64,000 nt of DNA, taken from Paraspadella gotoi (taxonomy: Eukaryota > Chaetognatha). The notes beneath the pieces are model-generated. The model saw nothing but the letters and a program-made list of their open reading frames with translations, had not been told where the DNA came from and searched no databases. Positions 37,952 to 52,291 of the stretch are shown piece by piece. Every line of letters starts with the position of its first letter. Position 1 is the first letter of the stretch. Both the position numbers and the translations under genes were made by a program. The stretch spans positions 10,036,432-10,100,431 of the forward strand of contig CM119263.1 of assembly GCA_051294375.1 (NCBI GenBank). Direction: 5' to 3'.

Positions 37952-40900
37952 ACAGGGATAAATAAATAATAAATGATACATTGTGCAATGTACAACAAAG
38001 ATAAATGCTTTGAAAAACTAAAATTAGTGAAATTTAACAATTATCAATTATTCCATATATCATTATAATAAGTGTAAACTGGAGTTTAGCCCAACAATGG
38101 CCAGCGCCGCAACTTTCAGTTTTAATTTTGCTTCTCGAATCAGATTCAGTCCCACATACCAACTCTTTATTGATGTAGGAAAGCAAAACTTAAAAACTCG
38201 ACAAAACCAATCGCTATCCTTGGAAAAGAAAAGACCTACCATTAAATTTGCCAAAAACAATGAATGAAAAATATCTTGTTTTGATTTTCATTTTATTCAA
38301 CTGCAAATGAGAAACCAAAAATACCCCTGTTACATCTTTCTGTCTCTCTCACTCATGACATAGATCCACTAGGAGTCCAGTAAAATTGATTTTGTATCAG
38401 GCATAAACTCTCTTTCTCTCTATATTTTAAAAACGTCTGGTGAATGATAGGACATATAAGGAATAATTTATAACAGGGTCTCACAAGTTAATTACAATTA
38501 AAATAAAATGATACAGAGTTGATGACCGATATTGAACCTTATCACCCATTCATCGACTTGGGTTTTTTTAATTAGAAGCATTAGCTTGTCCCTCTCCAGA
38601 CGATAGCGCAAACTACGACAAAAGCTGAGCTGTTTTGGTATCAAGGAAGCCCAGGGCACTATTTTTTACTCTTTAAATCTTTCTCACTCTCTCAATTTTT
38701 TTATCTTTTTTTCATGTCTTTGTAAGTTCTTTTAATGCTTGATTGTGAAGCAAGAAAAATACTTTACAATCTATGAAATAATAATTATTTTTTTTATTTA
38801 TTCAATTTAGAGACCTTTCATTTGACAATTATAATATTTGGGATAGAGAGGAACATAAAGAGAGAAAGAAAAAAAAATCTCGAATTAAATTATGTATCTT
38901 AATCTCATTTGTATATTATAATTTGCATATAGTGAAAAACGCCTAATGTGTGTAATAGTTATAAAAAGTTAGTTTCATATTTTCATTCTAGTCAATGACT
39001 AGTAACGAAATAACCGAGATGTAAACCTTAACTCCTTACTCGATCCACCTTATTATACATTGTACTCACCATAGAAAATGTAAAAATTATAAAATATTTG
39101 AAGAGACAGTAATTATTGTTATTTGTTAGTGATAGAACCGTTCAATATAAGCAGTCCCTGAGCTTCGGATTTTAGTTCACCCAGGCGTAGTAAAATTTCT
39201 AAATTTAACTTTAATTAAAATTCTAAAAGTGAGGAACGAACAACATTATACTAATGAACATTTATGTAATAAAAAAATTTATAATAAATTTTACAATTTA
39301 CGCAGTAGGCCATATTTATACTAGTACTAAACCAATAAATGTTAAAATTTCAAAACAGTTTTTTAAAATATTTTTTTGCAAATTTGGATTCGTCATAAAA
39401 AGTTGGTAAAAAGAAATATAACTCTTTTTGAAAAATTCCTTCATTAAGTGGGTCAAAAATCAGAATAAGCTATATTTTAAGCTGAAAATTAACTTTTTAT
39501 ATATTAAATAGTTTTTTTAATTTTTAACCCACTTAATGAAAGAATTTTTAAAAATGATTTATATATTTTTGATTTTTCGATTTTATAAGGATAGTATTAT
39601 ATATAAATCACCATATATATATATTATATATGAATCACCATACATCCCCCCTCCCGTAGAGAGAAGTCTGTTGTGTCTCTTCAGTGAATTGTTGTTGGTG
39701 GAAAGTGCATCACCAAGTTGAGGCATGTCGCCTGATGTGTTGTTGGCTGAAAGTGCATCACCAGGTTGAGGCCTGTTGCCTGAAAGTGTCGTTGCTGTTG
39801 TGTTCGGAAGTCGGGCTCACCAATGAAGAGACAGTAATTATTGTTATATGTTAGTGATAGAACCGTTCCATATAAGCAGTCCCTGAGCATCGGATCAGGC
39901 TGTAACACCATGTTACAGGCGGGTTAAGCGCCCCATCCCTCTTAACTGCTGGGCGGCCACCAGGCTAGAACCCCGGACCTTTGGGTTGGGAGGCGAATGA
40001 CTTGCCTCCGGCACCAATGGCCGCTGATGAACGGTTGGTGGATTTTAGTCCACCATATATTTTTTTTAGTTTTGAAAGCAGATTTAAATTCCTCATAAAA
40101 ATTTCAAAAAAAAAATACAGCAAGGTGTCCAGCCCTTTTGGTACTAAATTAAAGAAATCGTTTGAACGGGTAAATAAAATAATAATGGTATGAAAACTGG
40201 TACACATATAAAAAATTGTCTTGACTGCAAAATCTATTAAAATTTGTCTTTGGCAACCCTGACCTCCAAATGATCAGAGAAGGCGTCGTATGCTTTTGTG
40301 CCGCGCCCATTTGGAATGCTGCCATTTCTGCCACTATTAATGCTATCAGAAAGTCAAAGAGTTTAGGAGATTGTAGTCAGAAAAGCTGCGAGGTCAGAAG
40401 TCACCATCCTTCATCTTGATCCTTATAAAATCGAAAAATTTCAAAATAGGCTTTTCTTAATTTTGATTGCAGATTTGAATTCCTTATCAAAAGTTGATAT
40501 AAGAAAATATAAATCATTTTTGAAAATTCTTTCATTAAGTGGGTTAAAAATTTAAAAAACTATATTTAATATATAAAAAATTAATTTTCAGCTTAAAATA
40601 TAGCTTTTTTTAATTTTTGACCCACTTAATGAAAGAATTTTTCAAAAAGAGTTATATTTCTTTTTATCAACTTTTTATGACGAATCCAAATCTGCCAAAA
40701 AATCTTAGAAAAAACTGTTTTGAAATTTTAACATTTATTGGTTTAGTACTAGTATAAATATGGCCTACTGCGTAAATTGTAAAATTTATTATAAATTTTT
40801 TTATTACATAAATGTTCATTAATATAATGTTGTTCGTTCCTCACTTTTAGAATTTTAATTAAAGTTAAATTTAGAAATTTTACTACGTCTTAATAGTTAT

Positions 40901-43900
40901 TGTTCTTTCAGTAACTGTAGTTATGGTTGTGTTTGTAGTGATTAAGATAGTTATGATTTAATTTTAAGTAGTTATTATTTTTGTTATGAGAGAAAATAAA
41001 AAAATAATTTAAAAAGTTTAATCACTCACTTTTCTATTCACAAATAAAATTTGAACTAATTGCTCCATCCACACATCAGTGATTAAAGTTTAAAGCTAAG
41101 GGCTGATTGATTGATAGATGGACATCATTTTTTTACATAATAATTTAATATTTTAAAATGTTTTAAACAAAGTGGATTATTAAGTTAGAATCTGCGACTA
41201 GCAAATCTGACAAAAAGCTTAAATGGGGCACTTTTTAAAAATTTTGCTGTCATTTTTTGGTCACCAAAGTGCTAAATACTAAAAATAATAAAAAAATTTT
41301 TACCTATATCCTTAAGAAGCATTCTACTTTTTGCTTTACTTTTGTGGTGGTCACAAAAAAGGCATTCTCTATATGTATTATATGTATTACCAGCTAATTT
41401 TATTTATAATTGATATTATTTATTTAGCTAATTTTAAATAGAATAAATTTGCTTACTAATTTTCTATGTCAAATAAACTTCGGTTGGTTTTTATGAATGC
41501 GACTTCGTTGTAGACGCGAGAACTTATATACTGAAAAAAAAAATGAATTGATATATTGAAGAGACAGTAATTATTGTTATTTGTTAGTGACATAACCGTT
41601 CAATATAAGCAGTCCCTGAGCTTTGCATCCGGCTGTAACACCATGTTACAGGCGGGTTAAGCGCCCCATCCCTCTTAACTGCTAGGCGATCACCAGGCTA
41701 GAACCCTGGACCTTTGGGTTGGGAGGCGAATGACTTGCCTCCGGCACCAATGGTCACTGAGGAACGGTTGGTGGATTTTAGTCCACCATTCTTCCCCCCC
41801 TCCCATAGGGAGAAGTCTGTTGTGTCTCTTCAGTGAATTGTTGTTGTTGGTGGAAAGTTCATTACCAAATTTAGGCATGTCGCCTGTTGTGTTGTTGGCG
41901 GAAAGTGCATCGCCAGGTTGAGGCATGTCGCCTGAAAGTGTTGTTGTTGCTGTGGTGTTCGGAAGTTGGGCTCACCAATGAAGAGACAGTAATTATTGTT
42001 AGTGTTATTGTTAATGACAAAACCATTCAATATAAGCAGTCCCTGAGCTTCGGATCAGGGGGGTTAAGTGCCCCGTCCCTCTTCACTGCTTGGCGACCAC
42101 CAGGCTAGAACCCCGGACCTTTGGGTTGGGAGGCGAATGACTTGCCTCCGGCACCAATGGCCACTAATGAACGGTTGGTGAATTTTAGTCCACCATAATA
42201 TAATGGTTCATCGGCAAATCTCAACCACTTACCTTGACTTTTGAAAACATATCGGTAAAGCCTTTTAGGTAACGCCAGACTCCGGGATCAAACCCAGGTG
42301 CACCTAATTCGAATTTCCGATGTAGATGAGTCAGAATATTAGATGATTGCGTTACTTTCTCTAGTTTACCGTACTCTTCCTGAAGTCTCTCCCACTCTTG
42401 AAAAGCGTGGAGCATGAGAAAGCAGAATCGCTGGTCCTTCTCGGTCAACTTGTTTCTCAGCATGTTAAAGATCTGTTTTCCCAAGCGAATTTAATGATTC
42501 GTACAGTTAACCTATTCTGGCGTTCTGATCATCACAAATAACGACATTGCTTACTGGCGAAATTCCGTTTGGTTCTTGTCGTTGAGCCCACCAGTGATAC
42601 AAATTAGTCAGATCTGGTGTAACAAAATAATCAGGGGAAGTTGTGAAAAGCCAAAAGCCAAAAATCGGACGGGATGAAACCTGGAACCTCCGGACAGGGA
42701 ATGAGATTCATGATATAGTTTCGAATGTCCAAGTTTTCCTCGTCAAGCTGAGCCTCCGATGTACTGTTGTTCATGCTGTTCTGCTCCGTTTCGCCGACGT
42801 TGGAGGAGGAGCTTGAGCTCATCGAGGATCTGGAGTGGGTAATGGGGCGAAGCCAACACGAATCGACCTTTAAAATGTTTAAAATGCAGCCGTGAAAGGA
42901 GTAAGGAGGAACGGCACCTTCTTATATTTTCGTTTTCGTTGGCGCCGTAAAAACGGAGTCCGTCGTCTTCAAATCCCGGATCTTTCACGTGACCCTCGCA
43001 GTCTTGAATCACGGGGGGACGCATGTATTGTGAAACGTCCATGTCTAACGATATAGGGGGTTTTGGGATGTGTAAGGGGAGGAAGGGTAATTTGGTATCT
43101 AAATCATCTCTAACACTCTCTTTTTTGTTTATTTGATACAAATCCTAATCAAAATTTGTCTTGACTTCAAAAGAAATCTCAAAACACGGAAATAACAAAA
43201 GTTTTAATCCAAATAAAACGAAAGATGGCATTTTTTAAAAACACTGGGAATTGGGATGGGTCTGTTATGGCTAAAAAAAAACTAGGTACTCTTTTTTTCT
43301 GTGCGTATGGTAACAGCCGGGTTGCCTATGATGTCCATTGGGATGGGTTATCTCCCTGTTGGCTTTGGGGGCTTCCGACCCTCAGTGACGCCAGTCACTG
43401 GCGCGGTTACCCTAGTACGGTCTCGCTTTGCCAACACAGAGGGAAGTCGTTAGGACTGTGGATGCATTGCAACGCTTGGGATTGGCTGAACGATGGTGGA
43501 TAAGAGGCGGTATGAAATCAGAATTCTAATCCCTAATCTTTAAGCTTAGTTCTTAAGCCTTAATCTCTATCCCCAATCATTAAACTAATCCTTAACTGTA
43601 TCCTTGACCTATTCTTTAACGGTAACCTTAAATTAATTTTTAAACCTAAAAATTAATTTTATTCCGAATTTAAGATGATGGGGCTGCAAAGTAGGTTAGA
43701 AAGGATACTAACCTAGAAACAAATAAGCATAGCCCTCCTTCCTCCTGCTAAATAATCGAAATCATCTCTCAGTTTTTTGTCTCCCTAATACTTTTTTCAT
43801 GACGTGTGAAAAGAGGTTACATTTTATCTTTTTAATATTTCTCTTCTTCTAGATATCGTTCTCTATTTTACTTTTGTTTTCGAAAAATTTATGGCGAAAT

Positions 43901-46900
43901 ATTTTAAACAAGTTGTCTAAACAAAGTATAATTCTTTTTTAAATATTTTCATGATAAGAAAATAAGAAAAACCATAAAAAATTGTTATCATCATCTTTCG
44001 ATGATTTAATCAGTTTTTTTTTATATTTTCACTTGGAAAACGTAGGAATTTTTGAAAGCTGTAATTATATTTCTTGTTTAACTTTTTATGCTCTATCAGA
44101 ATCCATCAAAAAATTTAATGATTTCAACAAAAAAAATTTTATAAAGCGAAAAAATACAAGTAATATTTAATGTATTAATCAAGACATTAACAAAGTTTGA
44201 TTTTATTTTTGCAACGAATTTTATTCTTACAAGAGCAGACATGTTTCGGCTCACAGTACGAGCCTTCATCAGCGCATATGAGTTGTGAAGTTGATATAAG
44301 TTTTTAGTTAAGAGAGGAGAGAGAGGAGGGTTAAAGGTTTCAAAAAAAAGAATTGAGTAAGGACAGTGATCAGTGGTGAGGACAAGATTTTTAGAAATGG
44401 CTAGTTTGAATAAGTTTTGAAAAGAAAGGATAATTACCATGAATACCTATCCTATCAAGACATATAATGTAAATTTTTTGTGAAAATGATTGCTTCAATA
44501 TTTAGTCAAGACAACTAATAGTCGAAATCTTATATTATCTATGGAGTTAGTCCCTATTGCAACGGATGAAACTGAACTGTTACTATGGTAGAAGTAATTA
44601 CAAATAAAGTACAAAAATGTTTTTGCCTCTGCTTACAATCCTCGCATTCAGATAAAAAAACTAGTTTTTCCAGTATTGTTCAGTTACTATTAACAAAATA
44701 AATTTAAATTGCCCCATAATATAAATTAGGCCAAAATACGGATTAGTTAAAACCATCTCCAGCTATTTCTAATCATATAAGAGTAACATTTTTGCAACTT
44801 TTAGGAAAAAAAATTATGTCCATTTTTTGTCCATTTTCACTTTCGTCTTCAAATTTGAATGCCAAGGAAAGTTGAGAAAATTTTTTTATTTTAGAATTCC
44901 TTTCTTCCTTATCTCCTTCACCCCTGAGTAAAATATTTTCCTTATATCATTCATAGTTCACTTATGAATTAATTTTAAAGTTGACAAGTCAAAAAGTCGC
45001 AGTTTTAGTTTTTATTATAATTTATTAACAAAAATAGTTTAAATTGGCTTAAACTAACAGAAAATATAGCCCACAGAATAAGCTTTCAACACCTACAAAA
45101 TTATCAAAAAAACTTATTTCGTTTAGCCATAGATAATTTTTAAAGACAACAATTAATTTGTGACTTTTTGTGACTTGCATTTATTTTTAATAAAGATAAG
45201 ATTTTAAATTTATTTTATAGTTTTAACAGTTGAGGAACATACTGACGTTAATAAAACAAAAAAAACCGCATCGTTTTAAACCAATGGAAAGCGTCAGGAC
45301 TTGTTTTTTCTCATAATCGACAGATTTTGCGGAATATTTTCCGCAAAATCTGTCGATTTACTATATTTGCCAGGCAACCAAAATTGAAAGAAAAATCATG
45401 AGATACCGTAAATTTCTTTTCTTATAATGGATATTAAAAAATTTCTTTGATTTGGCTCAATGTAAATGCAGAAAAGTAGTGGGAGGGAACAGGAAAGGGA
45501 GAACAAGAAAAGGAGAAGGGGAGAATGAGAGAGAAAGGGGAAAAGCATAAAAAGAAGGCAAAGGAGAAAAAAAATAAGGAGATAAAGAAAGGCGGAAAAA
45601 GAAAGGAAAAATGGAAAAAAAAAGAGGGGAAAAGAAAGAGAAGGAGAGAAGGCGATAAAAAAGGATAAGGAAAGTCAAATAGTGGCAGAGAAAGGTAGGG
45701 TCATAGAAAAGGTAAGTTACGGCGTGAAAAGTAGGGGAGGAAAGAGGAAGATAAAAATAGAAACACAGAGAAGAAAAGAGATGAAGAAAGAGAATCAGGG
45801 AAACGGTATGAAAGAAAAAAAAATGTATCAGATAATGTGGCATCTTGTCTGAAAAGTTTTGTGTAAATAAAAGCCACAAAAATTAAAAAGAGGAATTTGA
45901 TCTTTAAAAGTTGTTGGTACCATAAAAATCCATTCATACTTTCATCTCAAATTAGGTTGTTAATGAGATTAGATTGATAATCTCCGAAGAAATCATGTCT
46001 TACCGTATTTTTAACTCATAGAAATTTAACTGAACAGTACTAGGTAATAAGAATGAGATAACCATAGCAAACCGTTTTTTTTAAATAAAGAAAACTTCAC
46101 ACTAATCACTGAGATCAAAAGAGATGGTAATTATTTAAGTTCAGAAATCGTTATCTAAAGGACGTCGATCGTACGTGGAGCCTTTTCAACTCGCATCATA
46201 TTTTTCATTTACATCATTTTTTCAACTTGCATCCTTTTTTTAACTTGCCACATATTTTTACTTTGCATAATTTTTTTAACTTAAATCATTTTTTCAGTTA
46301 ACATCATTTTTTCAACTGGCATCATTTTTTTAACTCGCATAATTTTTTTAAACTTTTTTCAACTGGCATCATTTTTTTAACTCACATAATTTTTTTATTT
46401 TTTTTCCATGCAAATACATTTCCACCCCTAGATTCCATTAAAACTTGACATCTGCTCGAGTAATTATGGGTTCAAATTAGTAAAAAGATTTAGGTATATG
46501 TGACTTATGTTTTTTTCCTTTTAAACTCATTTCTACTTGCACAATTCCTTCGAAACTTTATATCCAGCTTCGTCACAAACTTTCCTACCCACATCTCAAT
46601 GTATCAATCCAATTATGATTAATTTGAGTAATTATGGGTTAAAATTAGTAAAAAGATTTTAGTTAATGTGACTTATGTTTTTTCCATTTTAACTCATTTC
46701 CACTCCAACGATTCCATCGAAACTTTATTTCCAGCTTAATCACACACTTTCCTACCAACATACAAAATTTCATGAGTAATTGGCGTTCAAATAGTGAAAT
46801 CGATTTTTTGTTTTTTCCACCTAATGATTAATCTCATTTCCACTCGCTCAATTTCATCGAAACTTCATATCCAGCTCAATCGCACACTTCCCAACCCACA

Positions 46901-48160
46901 CACAAAATTTCATTCCAATCCATCCATCCAATCACGAGTAATTGGAGTTTTTTGCTAACGGGGGATGGACAGATGGACGGACGGACAGACATTGTTTTTT
47001 TTTTGTTTTTTTATTAATTTATCATAATTTGATGTTCTGATATGGTAAAAATGATTTACCGACAAGCTTTTGGGGTGGGAACGACGGATCGACAAAGCGA
47101 ATAAGAGAGCTGGAATCTGCTGATAAGCAGATCCGACTAAAAATAAAATGAATATGTCAACGGAGGGACATGTGTAATGCCAGGGATGTGAAGCAGCTCC
47201 CGAGAGCTGGTGCTCAGATATTTGGACCTGCGTGTTTATGCAAACACCATCACACTTTAACCAGCGTGACCGGATCTCATGGTTGGTGAACGAGTACTGA
47301 ATTTCACCAAGCTATACGGGAGGCGAATTTAGGATTCGCCACATGAATTTAATAAACTTACTTTAACTTGTGATCAGTGATGCAATAAATTTTAAGATTC
47401 TTTTTCTTTGCAATAATTAAAAATTGGAACAATATTTTCTTATTTTTGCTCTGCTTACCGAATGTAATCGATTCTTTTTTATAATTTTTGTAAAAGCGAT
47501 ACGGAGAATAGTTTTTCTTACATGTGTTTTGTTCATCTTCGTTCGAAGTGTCTTGCCCGTTAGATTCAGATCTACTTCTCGCTTCGTGGCTTTTGTGTGA
47601 TGAAGTTAAATAATATGAATAAATTTTAAGTTTTACCTGACTTTCTTACAAGCCTAACCTTTCCCCCGAACGTCGAGAGTTGAAGCTGTCGTTTGAGTCG
47701 CACCTCCACGCCAGATTTCCGTACGAGGAGAGAGAGTTGTTGTTGTTGATCGGGCGAAGAACCAGGCTATCAGAAAATCCGTCCACGAATTCGCCCAAGA
47801 AGGATATCGTTCCCAGATCTGGATCTTTCCAGATTACCAAAATGGGCATGATGGGCATGATGTCGTATATGGCAGAGGATTATTTAGTCTTGGTTTTAAA
47901 TTTCACGCGGACAGATATTTTTGCCTTTTTTCTTACCTGACGTTAAAGCTTCCATTCGCTCTACATTTCACGACCGACGCGATGACTCTGTTTTAGGTTC
48001 TCTTTCCGTTCTACTATCGAAAAAGTTGGCGCTTAATGCGTCTTTTTAAAGGGCAATTCAACGCCCAATTGAATTTCTATTTTTCTTTTTTCAATTACAG
48101 TGGAACGGGATCCACAACGCCGCGCAGATCTTCGCGACCCAAGTCTTTGGCAGGTAAAAT

Positions 48161-48192
<32 letters not shown>

Positions 48193-49552
48193 ATTTATGA
48201 CACTGTAACCATCGCGGTTTCCGAATAGAAGCATAGGACAAACTTAAGTCGGCAGTAGTATGTGGAAGGACAATGGTCCGGTCAATGTCATGCACAACTG
48301 AGTGATAAGACAGGGTCGCCAAGAAATATCAGCTCGGAATATTAAAGCCTCCAATGTTCATGTAAAATGTAATTGATTTGTAACAATTACATTGATTGTA
48401 ATAAAAAAATAAAAAGTCTACAAATATTAGTCCATGAATCGAAGATCATCGTAACCGTAACAAACATATCTAATGCCGACTACTATTATCTCGTAAATCA
48501 TGTAGTATAGGCGGAGGTATGATGTAGGTTAAATTATTTATAATGAAACAATGTACATTAAAGCCGAAATATGTTTGTCTAAACTGTAATAAAATCGTTG
48601 TTGAAACAAATTAAAAACGTCTTCTATTAATTAAACAACGAAACGAGATCCAAACATTAAAATATATAACATATTTTATAAAAGTTTTTATAGTTTTTTA
48701 TGGTGAATCCAAATCTGTTCTTAAAAAAATATTTTGACATTTAACGATTTTATAAGGTATTACTACATAAATAATTGAATTTACTATACTGTTATGCTAA
48801 ACAAATTTTTAAAAGGATTTAAAATTCAATGTCCCTAGGCAGCAAAAAAATAATGTTCAATCAATCAATCTTTTCATCACTCCACCCTACTGCGTATCCC
48901 AGATTCCGATTCCACTTTTTCGGTCCCACCGCAAAATCTTGTCGGTAAATCCATTTCATCATATCAGAACATGTTTGTCTGTCCGTCCGTCCGTCTGTCC
49001 GTCAAATTACTCTTGATTGGATGGATGGATTGGAATGAAATTTTGTGTGTGGGTAGTAAAGTGTATGATTAAGGCTTTAAGCTGGATATAAAGTTTCGAT
49101 GGAATCGTGCAAGTGCAAAAGAGTTTTAATGGAAAAAACAAAAGTCATTTATACTTGAATTTTATTAAAGTTTTTTTTTTCTCTCTCTCACTATCTTTCT
49201 CACAGATAAAATCATTAATTAGCTCATTGTTCAGTTAATTGACTGATTGATTGATAGATTTTTTTTAATGATTTATTAAGAAATCTGTTTTGATTTATAA
49301 TCTAATGATCTGTTATAAAAATTGATGAAAAAATTTTTCTTGTTGACAAAATTACGCAAGTTAACCAAATTATGCCAGTTTTCCAAATTATGCCAGTGTA
49401 CCAAATTGTGCCCGTTGACAAAATTATGCCAGTTGATCCAATTTTGACATTTGATTAAATTATGCCATTTGTCCAATATGCAAAATTACCTAATTATGCC
49501 ATTTTCAAAATTATGCCACTTTACCAAATTATGCCAGTTGACTCAAACTTGT

Positions 49553-49620
<68 letters not shown>

Positions 49621-52229
49621 TCCTTCCCTTTTCTGTCTTTTATTTTCTTTCTTTCTTTCTCTCTTTTTTTGGATCGAGAGAAAGAGAGAAACTTTTAAGT
49701 TAATGTGACTTTTCTTTTTTTCAATTTCCTCTCGCACGATTCCATCGAAACTTTATAATTATATCTAGCTTAATCACAGACTTTCCTACCCACATACAAA
49801 ATGTTATCTTGATTTATATATCCAATTTTTAATAAATAAAACAGTTATGAGTAAACATCAGTGAAAAAATGACTTGTTTTTTTCCATTTAAACTAATTTC
49901 CACTCGCACGTTGTATCGAAACTTTATATCCCGATCAATCACACACTTTCATACCCACACACAAAATTCTATTCCAATTGGAGTTTTTTGCTAAGGAGGG
50001 ACGGACCGTCGGTGCATATATACTATACTATATATACTCTATAAATAGAGTCGGGATCTGCTGACAAGCAGATAAAACTAAAAATTATTTTTATGAAAAT
50101 AATTTAAATCACCGTTATATACTTTCTGAACCCATCTAAGTATCAACCCCGACTCGACTTCTATCGCTGGAAGAGGCTCGCCTCCGCGCCAACCCCGGCG
50201 GGGTCGACGCCAGCTCCGCCTCGGAGACGTCCCCTCCTGCCATCTCCGGCCCAGGAATGACGCCAGGCTCCTTGTCCATGGACCTCGCCCCCAGCCTGAC
50301 GAAGGAGTTTCACACTATCATCGCGGAACACCCAGGTAGCCGTCAAGGAAATATTGGAAATTAAGTATAATTTCTTTTGAAATTTGGTAAGTAAATATTT
50401 CTTTTTTTAACTGTTGCATTTTATTGTTAGGTGGTAAAAAGGCAAAAAAAGAGGAAGGAGGGAAGAACGACGACCAGGGAGAGACAAAAACTGCGTCAGG
50501 TCGGTTGTTTTTCAATTTTGTTTTTGTTTTCATCAGGTCTGTCTTTTTTTTTCTCTTTCAGTATTTCAATGCCTTTTTTTTTCTTTCTTTCGTTCTTCTT
50601 CTTTATTTCAATTTAAACGGCAACTGTAACAACCTAGTCCCTGTTGATTCGAAGGCGGGTGGCGATCTCTCTTTACTCGCGGCGCCCCCGATTCGCGAAA
50701 GTCATCACGAACGAGCGTCGACGACGAAGACGCCGAAGTAGCCGGGGCTGTCTCCGTGACGCAGCGAAATCGTGCCGACAAAAAGAGATCGGGGAGATTG
50801 CGGTCGGTGAAAAGTGCTGGTGAGGGAAGACTCGTTGACACTAACAAACTAATGATTTATAAATATTCCCGAAAGATTCGAAATGTCAAAATTGGGTTTA
50901 CACTATAAAATTACAAACACTGGGGCCTGGGTCTCACCCTTTGATTTTTCTTGCTCCTCAGAATCACTGAGCAGCAATCATCATCTGACGCTCGAAGCGA
51001 CGGTAATTGACGTCGACCACGAAACCGGAAGTATCGCCTCGTCCGTCAGCGCTTCTAGCGTCGGAAAGGGGAAAGAAAACAAAAGTGAGAACGAAAAAAG
51101 AGAGAAAGAAAAAAAGGCAAAAAAGAAAAAAAGAATGAATAAATGAATGATTCATTGAATCACTTTTGTCGAATGACATCGACAGCGCCCGGAGCCTCCG
51201 GACACCGCCCCAAGTCGGCGGACGGTCGAGTTACAGTCTTGGTTCCGCCGCCTCCGCCTCCCCCACAAGTCAGGCCGCCCGATTGGCCAAAGACGGATGT
51301 CGCCGCACGAGACGCTGGACGAGACGTGATGACGACGTCGACTTCCTCTTCCTTTTCATCGTTCGGAGGCGCGGGAATCGAGAAGGACGCTGCCGGCGGA
51401 GGTATGATGTAGGTTAAATTATTTATAATGAAATAGATAATTAAATATGTATAAAAATGTTTTTCAGCTTCGACTTCGATACGAAAGTCGCCCTCCTTCA
51501 AGGAACGCCTCGTCCGCGCCCTCTCACCCAAGTCTCTCCGAAGAAAAGCCTGCGAGGACGAAAGCAGCGACGGCGGCGACTGCGGCCTCGACCACGTCGT
51601 CATCACCCCCATCCCGCTGGAAGGTAAACATTCAATCACATATCTTGAAGCCTACGAATTTAAAGACGAAGTATATCGTACTCGTAGACAACATCAGCCT
51701 ATTTTTCACGTGGAAAAGGCTAACGTATTTTAGGATGCAAAAGCGACAAATGTGAACATCTCTATTGGTTAGAGAGAAGGTGGAAAGAGGTGATGCGGAT
51801 CGAGAGATATAATTTAATTATATGTTTTTATTGTTTATGGAATATAGATTATAGAGTCTGTCAACTGTTTGTTTTCAGGATCCCCAGGAGTAGTCCGACG
51901 GCGCACTAGCAGCGGAGGAGCCAAGACGAAGGGAAAGTCTTTACGCAGCAAGACCGAGGACTCCCAGTCTGCAAAGTCTGAAATGCCGACAGAGAAAGAC
52001 CGATGGAACCGGGCGCCGGTTGAAGGGAAAAGTGAGGATTCAGACTAAGAGTTTATCGATGTGCTGATTTCTTTGTTTATTTATTGTCTAAATTATCGAA
52101 TTTTTGTAGCCGCTGGTCATGAAATCTCTTACGGTCCTTCTCCCAAGAAACGCGTCATACCCGGTCATTCCTCGCCTCATCGCCCTCCTAGCGCTCTTTC
52201 CAAACTCTCTCAAGGTAATTGACTCAGTT

Positions 52230-52291
<62 letters not shown>

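Larger units (their letters stand above)
44431..47521. other. intron of both the nested gene and the RhoGAP gene
   Basis: Includes the 45315 palindrome, a GA-rich tract (45460-45830), tandem TTTTTTCAACT-GCATCA repeats (46190-46400) and repeat E (46440-47150). The missing exon or exons of the nested gene must be here or between 43145 and 44190, but none could be supported. Confidence 0.5.
48154..50140. other. RhoGAP intron with repeats
   Basis: An ATT run (48159-48186), a decayed Penelope-like tail (about 48545-48630, GCCGAAATATGTTTGTCT), repeat E parts (48965-49160 and 49720-50095), a tandem repeat with the unit AAATTATGCCAGTTGACC (about 49350-49545), and a CTTT microsatellite. No exon seen. 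Confidence 0.6.

Noticed and set aside
45457-45937. Minus-strand frames of 78-140 codons rich in Phe, Leu and Ser
   Set aside because: They come from a GA-rich low-complexity tract; no splice context or motif.
47680-47940. Plus-strand frame of 86 codons
   Set aside because: It is the shadow of the nested minus-strand exon at 47824-47650, whose splice sites and phases are consistent.
42230-47960. Nested exons as part of the RhoGAP gene or as the same gene as that at 1908-5514
   Set aside because: They are on the opposite strand to the RhoGAP, and the 5514 gene has its own ATG and upstream region, so three separate genes fit best.
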